NCBI GenBank assembly: GCA_009746045.1
Contig: RPFO01001430.1
Span: 1 to 64,000, forward strand
Source of the DNA: Mesostigma viride
Lineage: Eukaryota > Streptophyta > Mesostigmatophyceae > Mesostigmatales > Mesostigmataceae
Direction: 5' to 3'
DNA: 64,000 nucleotides
The translations under genes and the position numbers were made by a program. Positions 50,889 through 62,691 of this stretch are shown piece by piece (within the stretch, counting starts at the first letter, position 1; every line of letters begins with the position of its first letter). The notes under the pieces were generated by a model. It had not been told where the DNA came from and made no database searches. It saw nothing but the letters and a program-made list of their open reading frames with translations.

Positions 50889-53800
50889 ATGGGTGGAATC
50901 GCAGCAATTTCCGGCCTTCGGCAACGGATGGGTCTTTTCTTCTTGTTGGGAATGTCCTGCCAGCTTGTCATGCTTGCTCTGGCGACCAATGTGGCTTCGT
51001 CACACTATGAGAGACATACGGCCGGCCGCGATTTTCGGACCCGGAAGCCCGAGTCGCATGCAGCCAGCTCTCAGCTGAGCTTTCCGAAATACCCCGTTGA
51101 CGGTTTCCTCCCCGATGCTGAGCACACGACGATGGAGCGGCGCACTCCACGCGTGGCGTCGTCTGCAGCACACACCCAGCTGCCTGTCGCCAATTACGCT
51201 AGCTATCCCTCCGTCGAATCCCTAGGAAGCAATGCGTCCCAGGAGGACGTGTGGGCCCGCTTCAATGCCACTCAATCACACAGTGACAACCCAGCATTTG
51301 TTTACCTGCATCCGGGGGCCGCTGCGAGAAGAATGCTGGCCGCCAGGATGAACGCGCCCATGGAAGGCGGTGCCAGCGCGCCTATGCGTCCCCCAAGGAG
51401 GCCGCTGCCACAAGGTCGGGGGCCGCTGCTGCAGGGGCGGGCGCTGGCCTCACCCGGCAACCCACAACAAGTTTCTTCAGTAGATGCAAACCTTGTTGGC
51501 CGCCAGGTTTCTTCAAGACATGCAGACCCTTCTTCTGGCGTCAGCCAGCCGTGTGTGGCCGGATGTGCTGGCACCTGTAACCTGATCACCGGGGAGTGCC
51601 TGTGCCCTCCCAACAAGGGGGGAGCTGACTGCGCCGCCCCCGCTGCTCCCAGCTGCGTCCTCCACCAGGCTCTGGTCCTCCCTTGCACGCATGGCACGCC
51701 CAAGACGTGCGCGTGTGCGCGGGAATGCGAGGCAATCATGCGGCACCCGACCCTGTTCGTGCACGACCTGTGCTTCGACTACCACCCGCAGGTGCGCGTG
51801 CGTGTGCATGTGCATGTGCGTGTGTGCGTGTGTGTGTGCAGCCCTGTTTGTGCACGACCAGTGATTGTACCACCACCTGCAGATGTGTGCGCGTTGGATG
51901 GCAAAGTGCTGCACGTATCCGTTTGGGCCACCCATGCCCCGCGCCGCTCCTTTGTTAGCAAGCAGTGTGCCCTTTGTCAGCACGCGGTGTCTATGCGGAC
52001 AGCCCCCTTGCCTGCTCGCACACGTCCGTGACGGGACCCCGTGTCCTTGCTGGTCGTGAGCATTCATTAATCATTGCTGTGAGGTGGTCATGATCAGGAT
52101 GCCAATGCTCCTTCTGTCAGTGGGTATGGCCCACGCGCCAGCTCGCGGGCTCCATTGTGGACATGACCCTCATAGGCCCTTGTTCCCATCACCCCTCACC
52201 AGCCCTTGTGGACATGACCCCTTTTACCTCCTTGTTCCCATCACCCCTCACCAGCCCTTGTGGACATGACCCCTTTTACCTCCTTGTTCCCATCACCCGT
52301 CACCAGCCCTTGTGGACATGACCCCTTTTACCTCCTTGTTCCCATCACCCCTCACCAGCCCTTGTGGACATGACCCCTTTTACCTCCTTGTTCCCATCAC
52401 CCGTCACCAGCCCTTGTGGACATGAACCTTTGTGGTGGTTAGTTCTTGGAACGTAACCTCTTGCAGCTCCTTCCTTGTTTCCTTTGGCCGCCCTTTGCGG
52501 GTGTTGGTTGCCCCCCCTCTCCAGGCCCCTCGACGCGGCGCCCCCCCCCCCAGCATGCCCGAGGTCTACCGAGACGCCTTCCTGCGCAGCAAGGTCATGA
52601 AGCGCAACCGCAAGGGGGGGGACCCTGAGCGGCGCGACGTGGCGCCCTGCCCAGTGGCCGCGGGCAACCCGAGCGATGACAGCGCGTACGCGGTTTTCAA
52701 TGGGGCTTGCGAGACGCTGGCAGAAGTCACGGGGGTCCTCTCGGGCCGCCAGGTGGTCAATGCGCTCGCGCTTCCTTTGGAGAGGTGGGTGGAGGAACGC
52801 TCTTGTTGGGACAGGTGCCCCAGTTTGGGTATCGATGGGGGCCGGGGGGGGGGGGAGGGGAGGCGTGAGGGTACAAGTATGAGGACCTGCAATGTGGGAC
52901 CTGCCCCATCCGTGTTCTGGCTCCTGTGCACGCTGTGGCATCACAAGGCACCGGCAACTCCTGTTGCGTTCTGCTTCTCTAGCCCAGCATGCGCCACTGA
53001 CGCAACATAATGTTACAAGTCATGGTGTGCGAAACCTGCCCCGCATGCCCCTCACGTTGCCTCTCATGCCCCGCACGGCCGCACACATTGCTGTCGCGGC
53101 CAGGTGCGAAGACCAGTGCAACGGCCACGGGATGTGCGTCCCCCTCAATGAGCGAACGGCGGCCGCCCACCTGCAGCAGGCGGGTGCGCGGTCAGGCGCG
53201 CTGGAAAAGGCAACAGAGGGCATGCTGGGCGCGTGCAGGTGGGGGTTCACCTTAGTGCACTATGGCGCGCAGCATCATGTAATGGCTATGGTACATGCTG
53301 GCGCGCAGCATCATGTAATGGCTATAGTACATGCTGGCGCGCAGCATCATGTAGTGGCTATAGTTCTGTAGTACACTCTGGCACGCAGGGCCGTGTAATG
53401 GCTATAGTACACTAATACGTGCAGCGTCGTGTAAATGGCTATAGAATCTTATTGGATCCCTGGCAAGGCCTCAGTCCATTGGAGTGAGGGTCTGCCAGAG
53501 AATACAGTTTTATTACAAGTAATAATAATAATGGTTATAGTACACTATGGCGTGCAACGTCGTGCAGTGTTAAAAAAAAAAAGCGATGGAGGCTATGCGG
53601 GGCGCGTGCAGGTGGGGGGTGGATAAGGGCTGGGCGCGTGCAGGTGGTTGACCCTTAAACAGCTGTCAGCTTGTGGGTGGGTGGCGATGGCATAGGCTCC
53701 CAACCCTAAAGGTCTAAACCGTCACTATTAAACCCGGTGCACGAATAATAATAAGAAGAAGAAGAACAGAAAGAAGAAGAACTAGAAGAAGCTCAAGGTT

Positions 53801-56070
53801 GGGTCCAAATATTTTGTTCTTCCAGTTGGAATGGAACATCCCCTGCCCCGCGGTTCAGCCCTCATCGTTGCCTTGTGTTCCCCGGCCCGTCGCATGTCTA
53901 GCCGTGGGCGCGCTCGCATCCCGCCGCATGTCTAGCCATGGGCGCGCTCGCATCCCGCCGCATGTCTAGCCGTGGGCGCGCTCGCATCCCGTGGCATGTC
54001 TAGCCGTGGGCGCGCTCGCATCCCGTGGCATGTCTAGCCGTGGGCGCGCTCGCATCCCGTCGCATGTCTAGCCGTGGGTGCGCTCGCATCCCGCCGCATG
54101 TCTAGCCGTGGGCGCGCTCGCATCCCGTGGCATGTCTAGCCGTGGGCGCGCTCACATCCCGTCGCATGTCTAGCCGTGGGCGCGCTCGCATCCCGTCGCA
54201 TCCCTAGCCGTGGGCGCGCTCGCATCCCGTCGCATGTCTAGCCGTGGGCGCGCTTGCATCCCGTTGCATGTCTAGCCGTGGGCGCGCTCGCATCCCGTGG
54301 CATGTCTAGCCGTGGGCGCGCTCGCATCCCGTCGCATGTCTAGCCGTGGGCGCGCTCGCATCCCGTCGCATGTCTAGCCGGGGGCGCGCTTGCATCCCGT
54401 TGCATGTCTAGCCGTGGGCGCGCTCGCATCGCGTCGCATGTCTAGCCGTGGGCGCGCTCGCATCCCGTCGCATGTCTAGCCGTGGGCGCGCTCGCATCCC
54501 GTCGCATGTCTAGCCGGGGGCGCGCTCGCATCCCGCCGCATGTCTAGCCGTGGGCGCGCTCGCATCCCGTTGCATGTCTAGCCGTGGGCGCGCTCGCATC
54601 CCGTCGCATCCCTAGTCGTGGGCGCGCTCGCATCCCGTCGCATGTCTAGCCGTGGGCGCGCTCGCATCCCGTTGCATGTCTAGCCGTGGGTGCGCTCGCA
54701 TCCCGTCGCATGTCTAGCCGTGGGCGCGCTCGCATCCCGTTGCATGTCTAGCCGTGGGCGCGCTCGCATCCCGTCGCATGTCTAGCCGTGGGTGCGCTCG
54801 CATCCCGTCAGCACAGCCTGCACCCCGCGGAGTTACAGGTGTTGATTTACAGGCCTGCGAAAATACTTATCCCATCCGTCATGATTATCGTTTACCGCCG
54901 TGCTTGTCCTTTACGGCCATGCTTGTCATTTACCGCCATGGTTTTCGTTGGCCCTTGTGGGCGGGTGCTGGGGGAGCAACGGGGCATGGGCACCTGTCGC
55001 TGCCTATGGGGGATCCAAACTGCCCACAATCGATGATAGTGTGGTCACTAACACGGTCACTAACACGGTCACTAACATGGTCACTACTACGCTCACTAAT
55101 ACGGTCACTAACACGGTCACTAACACGGTCACTAACACGGTCACTAACATGGTCACTACTACGCTCACTAACACGGTCACTAACACGGTCACTAACACGG
55201 TCACTAACACGGTCACTAACACGGTCACTAACATGGTCACTACTACGCTCACTAACACGGTCACTAACACGGTCACTAACACGGTCACTAACACGGTCAC
55301 TAACACGGTCACTAACATGGTCACTACTACGCTCACGAACACGGTCACGAACACGGTCACTAACACGGTCACGAACACGGTCACTAACACGGTGACTAAC
55401 ATGGTCACTCATAGGATATTTATGCCGCATTTCTTGGCCCCCTTCGCAGGTGCTGGTATGGGTGGACCGGCTCTCGCTGCGAGAACAAAGCAAAGGCCAT
55501 TCCCTGCCTCAACGACTGCAGTCACCACGGTAATTGCGTGGAGAGCGTGTGCGTGTGCGATCCGGGCTACTGGGGCGCAGACTGCTCCATGTTCATGCGG
55601 GACGGCGCGCCTGCGTTTTTGGCCAAGGACGCCTGGCAGGGGGACGGGGTACAGAGGCACCCGCCGCCGGACGTGAAGGTGTTTGTGTACGACTTCCCCC
55701 CCCAGATCAACGAGTGGCTACATATGTTCTACCGAAGGGAGGCCCTCGACCTCGGGCGGTAAGTGGTGGCACGTACTACCGAGGTAAATATAGTGCCCTC
55801 CCACTCTAGAGGATCGGGATGAAGCAACTGTTTGCAAAGCAGCAGGCATGTTGTGGCGGCATGACCCGCGCTGCGCGCCACCCCCCCCCTTTGCGTTCCC
55901 GTTAATATTCTCCCACGAGCGGATACCCCCAATGGTGGGGCTCACGTGCCGTCCTTTTGCATCGTGGAGCGACCATGCAATCAGGCACGCACGCACATGC
56001 ATTTGCACTTGCGCGAACATAGTTAGCACTCAGACGACCCACATAACCAACCAACCAGCCAACCAACCAA

Positions 56071-56105
<35 letters not shown>

Positions 56106-56393
56106 ACCAACCAACCAACCAACCGACCGACCGACCGACCGACCGACCGACCGACCGACCGACCGACCGACCGACCGACCGACCGACCGACCGACCGACC
56201 GACCGACCGACCGACCGACCGACCGACCGACCGACCGACCGACCGACCGACCGACCGACCGACCGACCGACCGACCGACCGACGACCGACCGACCGACCG
56301 ACCGACCGACCGACCGACCGACCGACCGACCGACCGACCGACCGACCGACCGACCGACCGACCGACCGACCGACCGACCGACCGACCGACCAA

Positions 56394-56428
<35 letters not shown>

Positions 56429-59400
56429 ACTGGCCAACCAACCAACCAACCAACCTACCAACCAACCAACCAACCAACCAACCAACCAACCAACCAAACC
56501 CCATCTCCCCCTCTCCTCCCCTCCCCCTCCCCCTCTTGTTTTGTCTCTGTCTCTGTATCTCCGCACGCGCGCACGTTCTCATTTGGTCCTTCCTCCTTTC
56601 TCAGTGCCTCTGTCCACCCACCCACCCACCCACCCACCCACCCACCCACCCACCCACCCACCCACCCACCCACCCACCCACCCACCCACCCACCCACCAC
56701 CCACCCACCCACCCACCACCCACCCACCACCCACCCACCCACCCACCACCCACCCACCCACCCACCCACCCACCCACCCACCCACCCACCCACCCACCCA
56801 CCCACCACCCACCCACCCACCCACCCACCCACCCACCCACCCACCCACCACCCACCCACCCACCCACCCACCACCCACCCACCCACCCACCACCCACCCA
56901 CCCACCCACCCACCCACCCACCCACCACCCACCCACCACCCACCACACCACCACCCACCCACCCACCCACCCACCCACCCACCCACCCACCCACCCACCC
57001 ACCCACCCACCCACCCACCCACCCACCCACCCCCTTTCTTCCCCGCGGAGAGCCGACAGCAAGCACAAGTGCGCCATACATACAGCACACTCCTCTCTGT
57101 GCGATTCCCATTTCTGCAGCCTCTGCACCCGCCACGGTGCACATACACATCAGACCTTGCCTGTGGTCATCCATTGTTGATGCGGGTGGATGCCCCTCTT
57201 TTATGGTCCTTGAATCGCCCCGCAGCCCAAGCCCATGTCTCTTGTTTTCCACCGCCCTGCCCCTGCCTTAGACTTACCAACTACCGTGCCACCGCTACGC
57301 GCGCCTGCACCCTTGTGGCCGCACGGCCCTCCCTTGTTCCCTCTGCTACTACCGTGACCATCGCGCCTGCCCCCATTTGGTGTGCCATTCAAGGGATGGC
57401 ATGCCAAGAAGTCAGTTAATGTACAGTCATTCCCGCGTTAAGTTACCGTCGCCGCCAAAATCTGGGCGTTGTAACTTAACGCGGGAATGTAACTTAACAC
57501 GGGGACGTAACCTTAGCGGTAGAATTCGGCTAGCAGCCCACCCCCTCCTCCTCTGACGGACTTCTATACGGCAATCGACAGCTCTCGTCAAGCCCGATCC
57601 AGCTGCAGCATCCCAGTCGCCGGAAGTCCATTTTTCCGGCCTAATATTTACCAAAATGTGGGCGGTGAGGGATACGCCGCCAAAATCTGGGCGTCGTAAC
57701 TTAGCGCGAGAACATAGCCTTAAGAATCGTAACTTAACGCGGGAATGACTGTATTTTGTCCCCTGGGATGGACACACACACTCACAAACACACACACACA
57801 TACACTCACACACACACACGCACCCACGCACGCACATGCACACACACACACATACGAACCACCGTGCAGGGGCATGGCCCGCAAACTACACGAGCGTTTC
57901 CTCTGCTCCCGCTACCGCACGCTCGACCCGGAAGAAGCCCACTACTTTTATGTGCCCGCGTACGGCGAGTCGTCACTGGGCCGCACGTACGTGTTCAACT
58001 ACCTTCGTGAGGAGTACCCGCGCTACTACCTGTCGGAGGACCGGTACCCTGACCACCTGATGGTGTTGCAGCATGACGCGGGCGCACAGAAGTATTTCAT
58101 GGAGACGCGGCAGCGAATACCGGAGTTTGTGAGTGGGGGGGCATGATTGCACCGGACGTTGTGAGTACCATCGCATCAATGAGGGTTTGATTAGAGCAGA
58201 AGGACTGGACTTAGAGAGTACCTTCGCTTACCTGCATGCATACTGGACTTTGCGAGTACAGTCGATCTTGCATGGTCCAGATCTTCCAGATTTCAGGCCT
58301 GCGCTGGTTGTCTCATTGACATAGTTGTGGGCATAGTCAGATCGCAAGGTCCGGTGGGGCTTTGTAAGTGGTGGGGCATGCGATGCATACCGGACTTAGA
58401 GAGTGGGGGGCAAGTTACAAGGCGTTCCAGATTCGGTGAGTGGTTGTACTTACTTGACTTTGTGAAAATATACTACTATCCATGGTGAGGCGTAATCAGT
58501 GTATGTCGGACCTCGTAAGTACAGTCACATACGTGTGCAGACCTTCCCTCCCTCCCTCCCTCCCTCCCTCCCTCCCTCCCTCCCTCCTCCCTCCCTCCCT
58601 CCCTCCCTCCCTCCCTCCCTCCCTCCTCCCTCCCTCCCTCCCTCCCTCCCTCCCTCCCTCCCTCCCTCCCTCCCTCCTCCCTCCCTCCCTCCCTCCCTCC
58701 CTCCCTCCCTCCCTCCCTCCCTCCCTCCCTCCCTCCCTCCCTCCCTCCCTCCCTCCCTCCCTCCCTCCCTCCTCCCTCCTCCCTCCCTCCCTCCCTCCCT
58801 CCCTCCCTCCCTCCCTCCCTCCCTCCCTCCCTCCCTCCTCCCTCCCTCCCTCCCTCCCTCCCTCCCTCCCTCCCCTCCCTCCCTCCCTCCCTCCTCCCTC
58901 CCTCCCTCCCTCCTCCCTCCCTCCCTCCTCCCTCCCTCCCTCCCTCCCTCCCTCCCTCCCTCCCTCCCTCCCTCCCTCCCTCCCTCCCTCCCTCCCTCCT
59001 CCCTCCCTCCCTCCCTCCTCCCTCCCTCCCTCCCTCCCTCCCTCCCTCCCTCCCTCCCTCCCTCCCTCCCTCCCTCCCTCCCTCCCTCCCTCCTCCCTCC
59101 CTCCCTCCCTCCCTCCCTCCCTCCCTCCCTCCCTCCCTCCCTCCCTCCCTCCTCCCTCCCTCCCTCCTCCCTCCCTCCCTCCCTCCCCCTCCTCCCTCCC
59201 TCCCTCCCTCCCCCTCCCTCCCTCCCTCCCTCCCTCCCTCCCTCCCTCCCTCCCTCCCTCCCTCCTCCCTCCCTCCCTCCCTCCCTCCCTCCCTCCCTCC
59301 CTCCCTCCCTCCTCCCTCCCTCCCTCCCTCCCTCCTCCCTCCCTCCCTCTCCTCCCTCCCTCCTCCCTCCCTCCCTCACCCCCACCCCACGTCGCCCTCT

Positions 59401-61925
59401 CCTCATCCACACCAGCAGTCCTGATGGCCCCATTCACGTTCCCCGTTTCCTGCCCCCACCCACATGGCCACGTGCCCCCCCAACCCCCCCCCCTCAGGTC
59501 CGGTCACGTGCCATCTTCCTGCAACACATGGGCCGCTCCGTGCCGGACAGCGCATGGGGGGAGGACCCCAGGAAGGTCCACGTGTCGCCCTCGTTTGCGG
59601 CGTTCCAGGATATCCTCATCCCCCCCACAGACTCAGGGGCAAGCAGCATCGCAAGTTGGTCGCCGTACTACCGCGCACAGTCGTTCACAGACGGCGTGGG
59701 CGTGCGTCCACGCAAGAACGTCCTCTACTTCTCCGGTTTCGTGTACCCGGACGAGAAGCCCTACCACATCAAGCAGCCGCGCAACCAGGTGTTTGTTATG
59801 CATGTGGATTTGCGTGACAACCGCCTTCCTCATTGCCCTGCCATATCCTTCCGCAGTAAGCAGCCACGCAACCAGGCGTGGGTGTGATCGTGTGTGCTCC
59901 AATCCTGTGCTTGCAACGTTTTTTCTTGGACTTCTATCGTCTGTTATCACCAATATTTCTATTGTTTCCTGTCATTTCCTATGTGTTTGCTATGCCACAT
60001 CAGCACACCGCCAAACCTGCCTCTGGCCGACTTTGCATTCCGTCCAGTATGCATGCCGGTACCTGGTGTGCGCATAACAGACTCTCCCACTTTGCCCCCC
60101 GTCGTCTGTGAGTACCCACCCCTCGCGCGCGATGGTGACAGATCTTCTCCCACTTTGCCTCACGCTCCAACGAGACCTTCCTCCTCATTAACACGCGCAT
60201 CTCCCGCGGCGACCCAAAGTACTGGCAACACCAAGCGGAGAGCACGTTCTGCCTGGGGTTGCCGGGCAAGGGCGGGGGGTGGGGCCGCCGCACCCACCTC
60301 TCCGTCATGATGGGGTGCATACCCATCGTTATCGAGGACGAGCGCGCGCAGATGTACGACGAGTTGCTGCCGTGGGACAGCTTTTCGTTGCGGCTCGCGG
60401 TACGTATGGGGCAGTGGTGCAGTACGGGGATACTCCCTTGCGTTCCGATGTTTTCATGGGCTGGGTATCACGAGATGTCATCATGCTTGCAAGTGAGGAT
60501 GAGGTTGAGGAATGTGCATGGGAGGCATGCGCATGGGCCTTAGGCGCATGGGACGGGACTCGCCTGGACCATGCGTGCAGAGCGCACACGCTTGTCCCAA
60601 GTACCAAGGGAGCAGGTGCAAAGTATCCAGTTCCTGGCCCTAGTGACGATATTCCGATTCCGTCACCATTCCGACAGCCACATGAGCGAGAAAGGTATCA
60701 AAGAGACAACCAATACGTCTCAAATTTTTCAAAACCACAACGTTGGCAGAATGGTGTAGTGGTGGCGTAGGGCGTGGGCGGGGATGTGGAAAACGTGCAG
60801 CGGTGTTGTGCGGTGGTGCATGGTGGGCTAAGGCCTGCCCTATTCATCTGATGCCATCCTGTTTCCCTAGGTGTTGTTGCACCTTGATGCTGCCCTCCCT
60901 TGGCGCCAGTGTCGTCTGTTGTCATAGTCGTCTGGTATACAATTCTTGTTTGTTGTTTGCCTCGCTTGGGGTTGGCGATTGCCTTCCCTTGGTGTGGGCC
61001 CCCATTGTTGTTGGTGCCGTCTGTGGCAGATCACGGCATGCTCCTTGTTGAGGCAAGCTTGGGTGCATGTTGTCTGGATTGTAGCTTGCGTGGACGTTTC
61101 CGGATATTGTCTGCGTTGATGGTATTGGACTGTGACATTGCACATCGTCAGCAAACAGGCACGATGAGGAACTTTGATGTGGATGCTTTTGCGAAATTTA
61201 GCCGATGGTGCCACCCAGACACGAGCCTTTGTGGACACTGGGGAGATCTGCAGGCATGTGCCCATCCGCGCCATACTTGCATGCTCTGCATGGGGGCACA
61301 CGGCGAGTGATCCGGCGGTAGCGATCCACTACATTGTACATCCTATATCCGACTCTAGTGATGCATTACATAGTACACATCCTATATCCGACGCTAGTGA
61401 TGCACTACATTGTACATCCTATATCCGACACTAGCGATGCACTACATAGTACATCCTATTCTACTCTATCCTGTGTTATCCATGAACAAACATCTGCCTG
61501 CGTGTGCGGATGCCGCGGCGCCGCAGGAAAAGGATATCCCCACGTTGTTTCACTTTGCGGCCAGCGTCCAAAAGGACACGCGGCGCGTCGCATCGATGCA
61601 GAGGGAGCTCGGCTGCGCCGCGCAGCTCATGTGGTGGACCAGCACGACGGGGCCGTTGGGCGAGGATGGGCGATTCGATGCCTTCACGGCGCTCATGGGG
61701 ACGCTGCGCCGGCGGCTAAAATTTGCGGGCGGATGGGGGGTCAAGAACAACCCCGTCAAGTCGGCGTGTTCGGTGGTGGCAGAGGCCCCGCTGCTCCCCA
61801 ACACATACCCGGGGGGGAAGGGACTGTGCGCCGCGATGTGGGAGGGGATGGCGCCGGAGGCAAAGTACTGCAAGATGTGCCGCGACAACCGCTGCCCAAC
61901 GTGTTGCATGAGCTTGGGCGGCTAA
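50889..61925 (+). CDS. EGF-repeat exostosin-family glycosyltransferase (GT47), 8 exons
   Basis: Inferred exons: 50889-51791, 52525-52784, 53104-53238, 55450-55758, 57870-58128, 59498-59788, 60142-60399, 61527-61925. All junctions are GT-AG, phases agree, and the total is 937 residues. Exon 1: signal anchor ([19 protein letters not shown]), disordered stem, first EGF-like motif ([18 protein letters not shown]). Exons 3-4: EGF motif split across the intron (CNGHGMC and [14 protein letters not shown]) and a third EGF ([20 protein letters not shown]). Exons 4-8: exostosin domain with [49 protein letters not shown], and [12 protein letters not shown]47 enzymes add sugars to cell-wall or matrix polysaccharides in the Golgi; the EGF-GT47 combination is common in volvocine algae. 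TGTAA follows at 61995. Confidence 0.8.
52180..52440 (+). repeat. Five 52-bp tandem repeats in intron 1 of the exostosin-like gene
   Basis: TTGTTCCCATCACCC recurs at 52180, 52232, 52284, 52336 and 52388, a 52-bp period. A (GT)n tract also follows the donor at 51792-51840. Confidence 0.85.
53264..53450 (+). repeat. 37-bp tandem repeats in intron 3
   Basis: GCGCGCAGCATCATGTAATGG recurs at 53264, 53301 and 53338, followed by two diverged copies. Confidence 0.75.
53892..54812 (+). repeat. 34-bp minisatellite, about 27 copies, in intron 3
   Basis: Unit GCATGTCTAGCCGTGGGCGC and on, 34 bp long, repeats from 53892 to about 54812 with point variants (CCGCCG, CCGTGG, CCGTTG; GTGGG/GGGGG). It fills almost half of the 2.2-kb intron 53239-55449. 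The 300 bp before it (53600-53890) holds nothing I recognise. Confidence 0.9.
55042..55410 (+). repeat. 12-bp tandem repeat ACGGTCACTAAC with higher-order pattern
   Basis: About 30 units of ACGGTCACTAAC. Every four to six units one becomes ATGGTCACTACTACGCTCACTAAC, giving a higher-order period. All frames are open because 12 is divisible by three, but the array lies in intron 3, just before exon 4. Confidence 0.85.
56046..56497 (+). repeat. Compound tetranucleotide array (CCAA/CCAG/CCGA)n in intron 4
   Basis: CCAA and CCAG units flank about 270 bp of (ACCG)n; a single 3-base slip interrupts the run near 56281. The symmetric order CCAA-CCAG-CCAA-CCGA-CCAG-CCAA suggests outward growth from one origin. 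Confidence 0.9.
56613..57033 (+). repeat. (CCCA)n array in intron 4
   Basis: About 420 bp of CCCA with occasional CCA slips. The minus strand is (GGGT)n, a strong G-quadruplex former. Confidence 0.9.
57424..57751. mobile_element. pogo/mariner-type MITE with TA duplication
   Basis: 328 bp with perfect inverted ends CAGTCATTCCCGCGTTAAG and its inverse, at least 23 bp long, flanked by TA at 57422-57423 and 57752-57753. Start CAGT and TA targets are typical of pogo/Tigger-like elements. Inside, AAAATCTGGGCG(T)GTAACTTA occurs twice. No coding capacity. It lies in intron 4 of the exostosin-like gene. Confidence 0.8.
57766..57852 (+). repeat. (CA)n-rich tract just upstream of exon 5
   Basis: Imperfect CACA/CACT repeats ending about 18 bp before the acceptor of exon 5 at 57870. 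Confidence 0.85.
58544..59378 (+). repeat. (CCCT)n array of about 830 bp in intron 5
   Basis: Tetranucleotide CCCT (CCTC phase slips every 20-100 bp), ending about 120 bp before exon 6. The minus strand (AGGG)n is quadruplex-prone and polypurine. All its long open frames (Leu-Pro-Pro-Ser or Gly-Arg-Glu) are composition artefacts. Confidence 0.9.
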
Positions 61926-62691
61926 CCGATAAATTAAGTAGTTAGGGGCATGTATGACGGCGCGCAGATTGAGCACTAGGGTCAAATGTATATCTGTAAA
62001 TAATAATGACTTGAGTGAAAAGCATTGGAGGGTGATGTACGGTCAGGGACAGGTTGAAATATGTCCCCAGGATGAGAGTTGTGGATTAGAACTGATGAAT
62101 CCTCCACGAGTCACCCAAATTCATGGAAAATGGTTACACACGCATGGAAAATGATGCTTGCGATGGATGACACTGTCATGCAGCCTGGAGCTACTGTACT
62201 TTAGTGTTATCGGTACCAGCGGACCCACTGTGCCACAGCGATAGGCCGTACCACATGTTCACGATTGGCCAACCAAGTATAGTATCACCCTGGCGGTGCG
62301 GGGCTATGAGTTGGTGGCCGAAAGTTTGCTCAGTTGGCCAAGGATTCTAAGTGAGCAAACTTTCGGCGCGCAACGCGCGGCTTGTTCAGGAAGTACGGCA
62401 AATCGAAAAATGCCTAGGCACTTTTGGATTCGACTAGGCATTTTTTTCCAGGACTAGATCTGACAGAAAAATGCCTAGGCATTTTTCTGTCAGATCTAGT
62501 CCTGAAAAAAAAATGCCCAGGCATTTTTTTGTCAGATCTAGTCGGTCGCAACTACCGTAGTAGCAAGGCATTTTATGCGTGCTCGACTGCTCGGCATTTT
62601 GGGTTTAACGGACTGCACTGCACTTCGAATTTGAATGAAAGCAACGTTGAACACGTTTTAAGGTGAGCTCGGTGGGTGAGAACAAGCGGAA
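61926..62691. other. 3' flank with TGTAA signal and strong palindromes
   Basis: TGTAA at 61995-61999 is the likely poly(A) signal of the exostosin-like gene. GCCGAAAGTTTGCTCA (62317-62332) and its perfect inverse (62352-62367) form a 16-bp stem. A 56-bp perfect palindrome centred on CCTAGG lies at 62449-62504 (arms AGGACTAGATCTGACAG and so on). Partial copies of its AAAATGCCTAGGCATTTT core occur on both sides (62404-62420, 62432-62447, 62508-62545). This looks like a foldback or transposon end. No gene seen. Confidence 0.6.

Noticed and set aside
53892-54812. Array of 34-bp repeats resembling a CRISPR
   Set aside because: The units are directly adjacent without unique spacers and lie in a spliced intron; it is a minisatellite.
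54900-55676. Thr-Asn-Thr-Val repeat ORF
   Set aside because: Product of the 12-bp repeat in intron 3, running into exon 4 in the wrong frame.
55848-59437. ORFs of 200-530 codons (Thr-Asp-Arg-Pro, Thr-His-Pro-Pro, Ser-Leu-Pro-Pro, Gly-Arg-Glu repeats)
   Set aside because: They are open only because tetranucleotide microsatellites lack stop codons; they lie in introns 4 and 5 of the exostosin-like gene.
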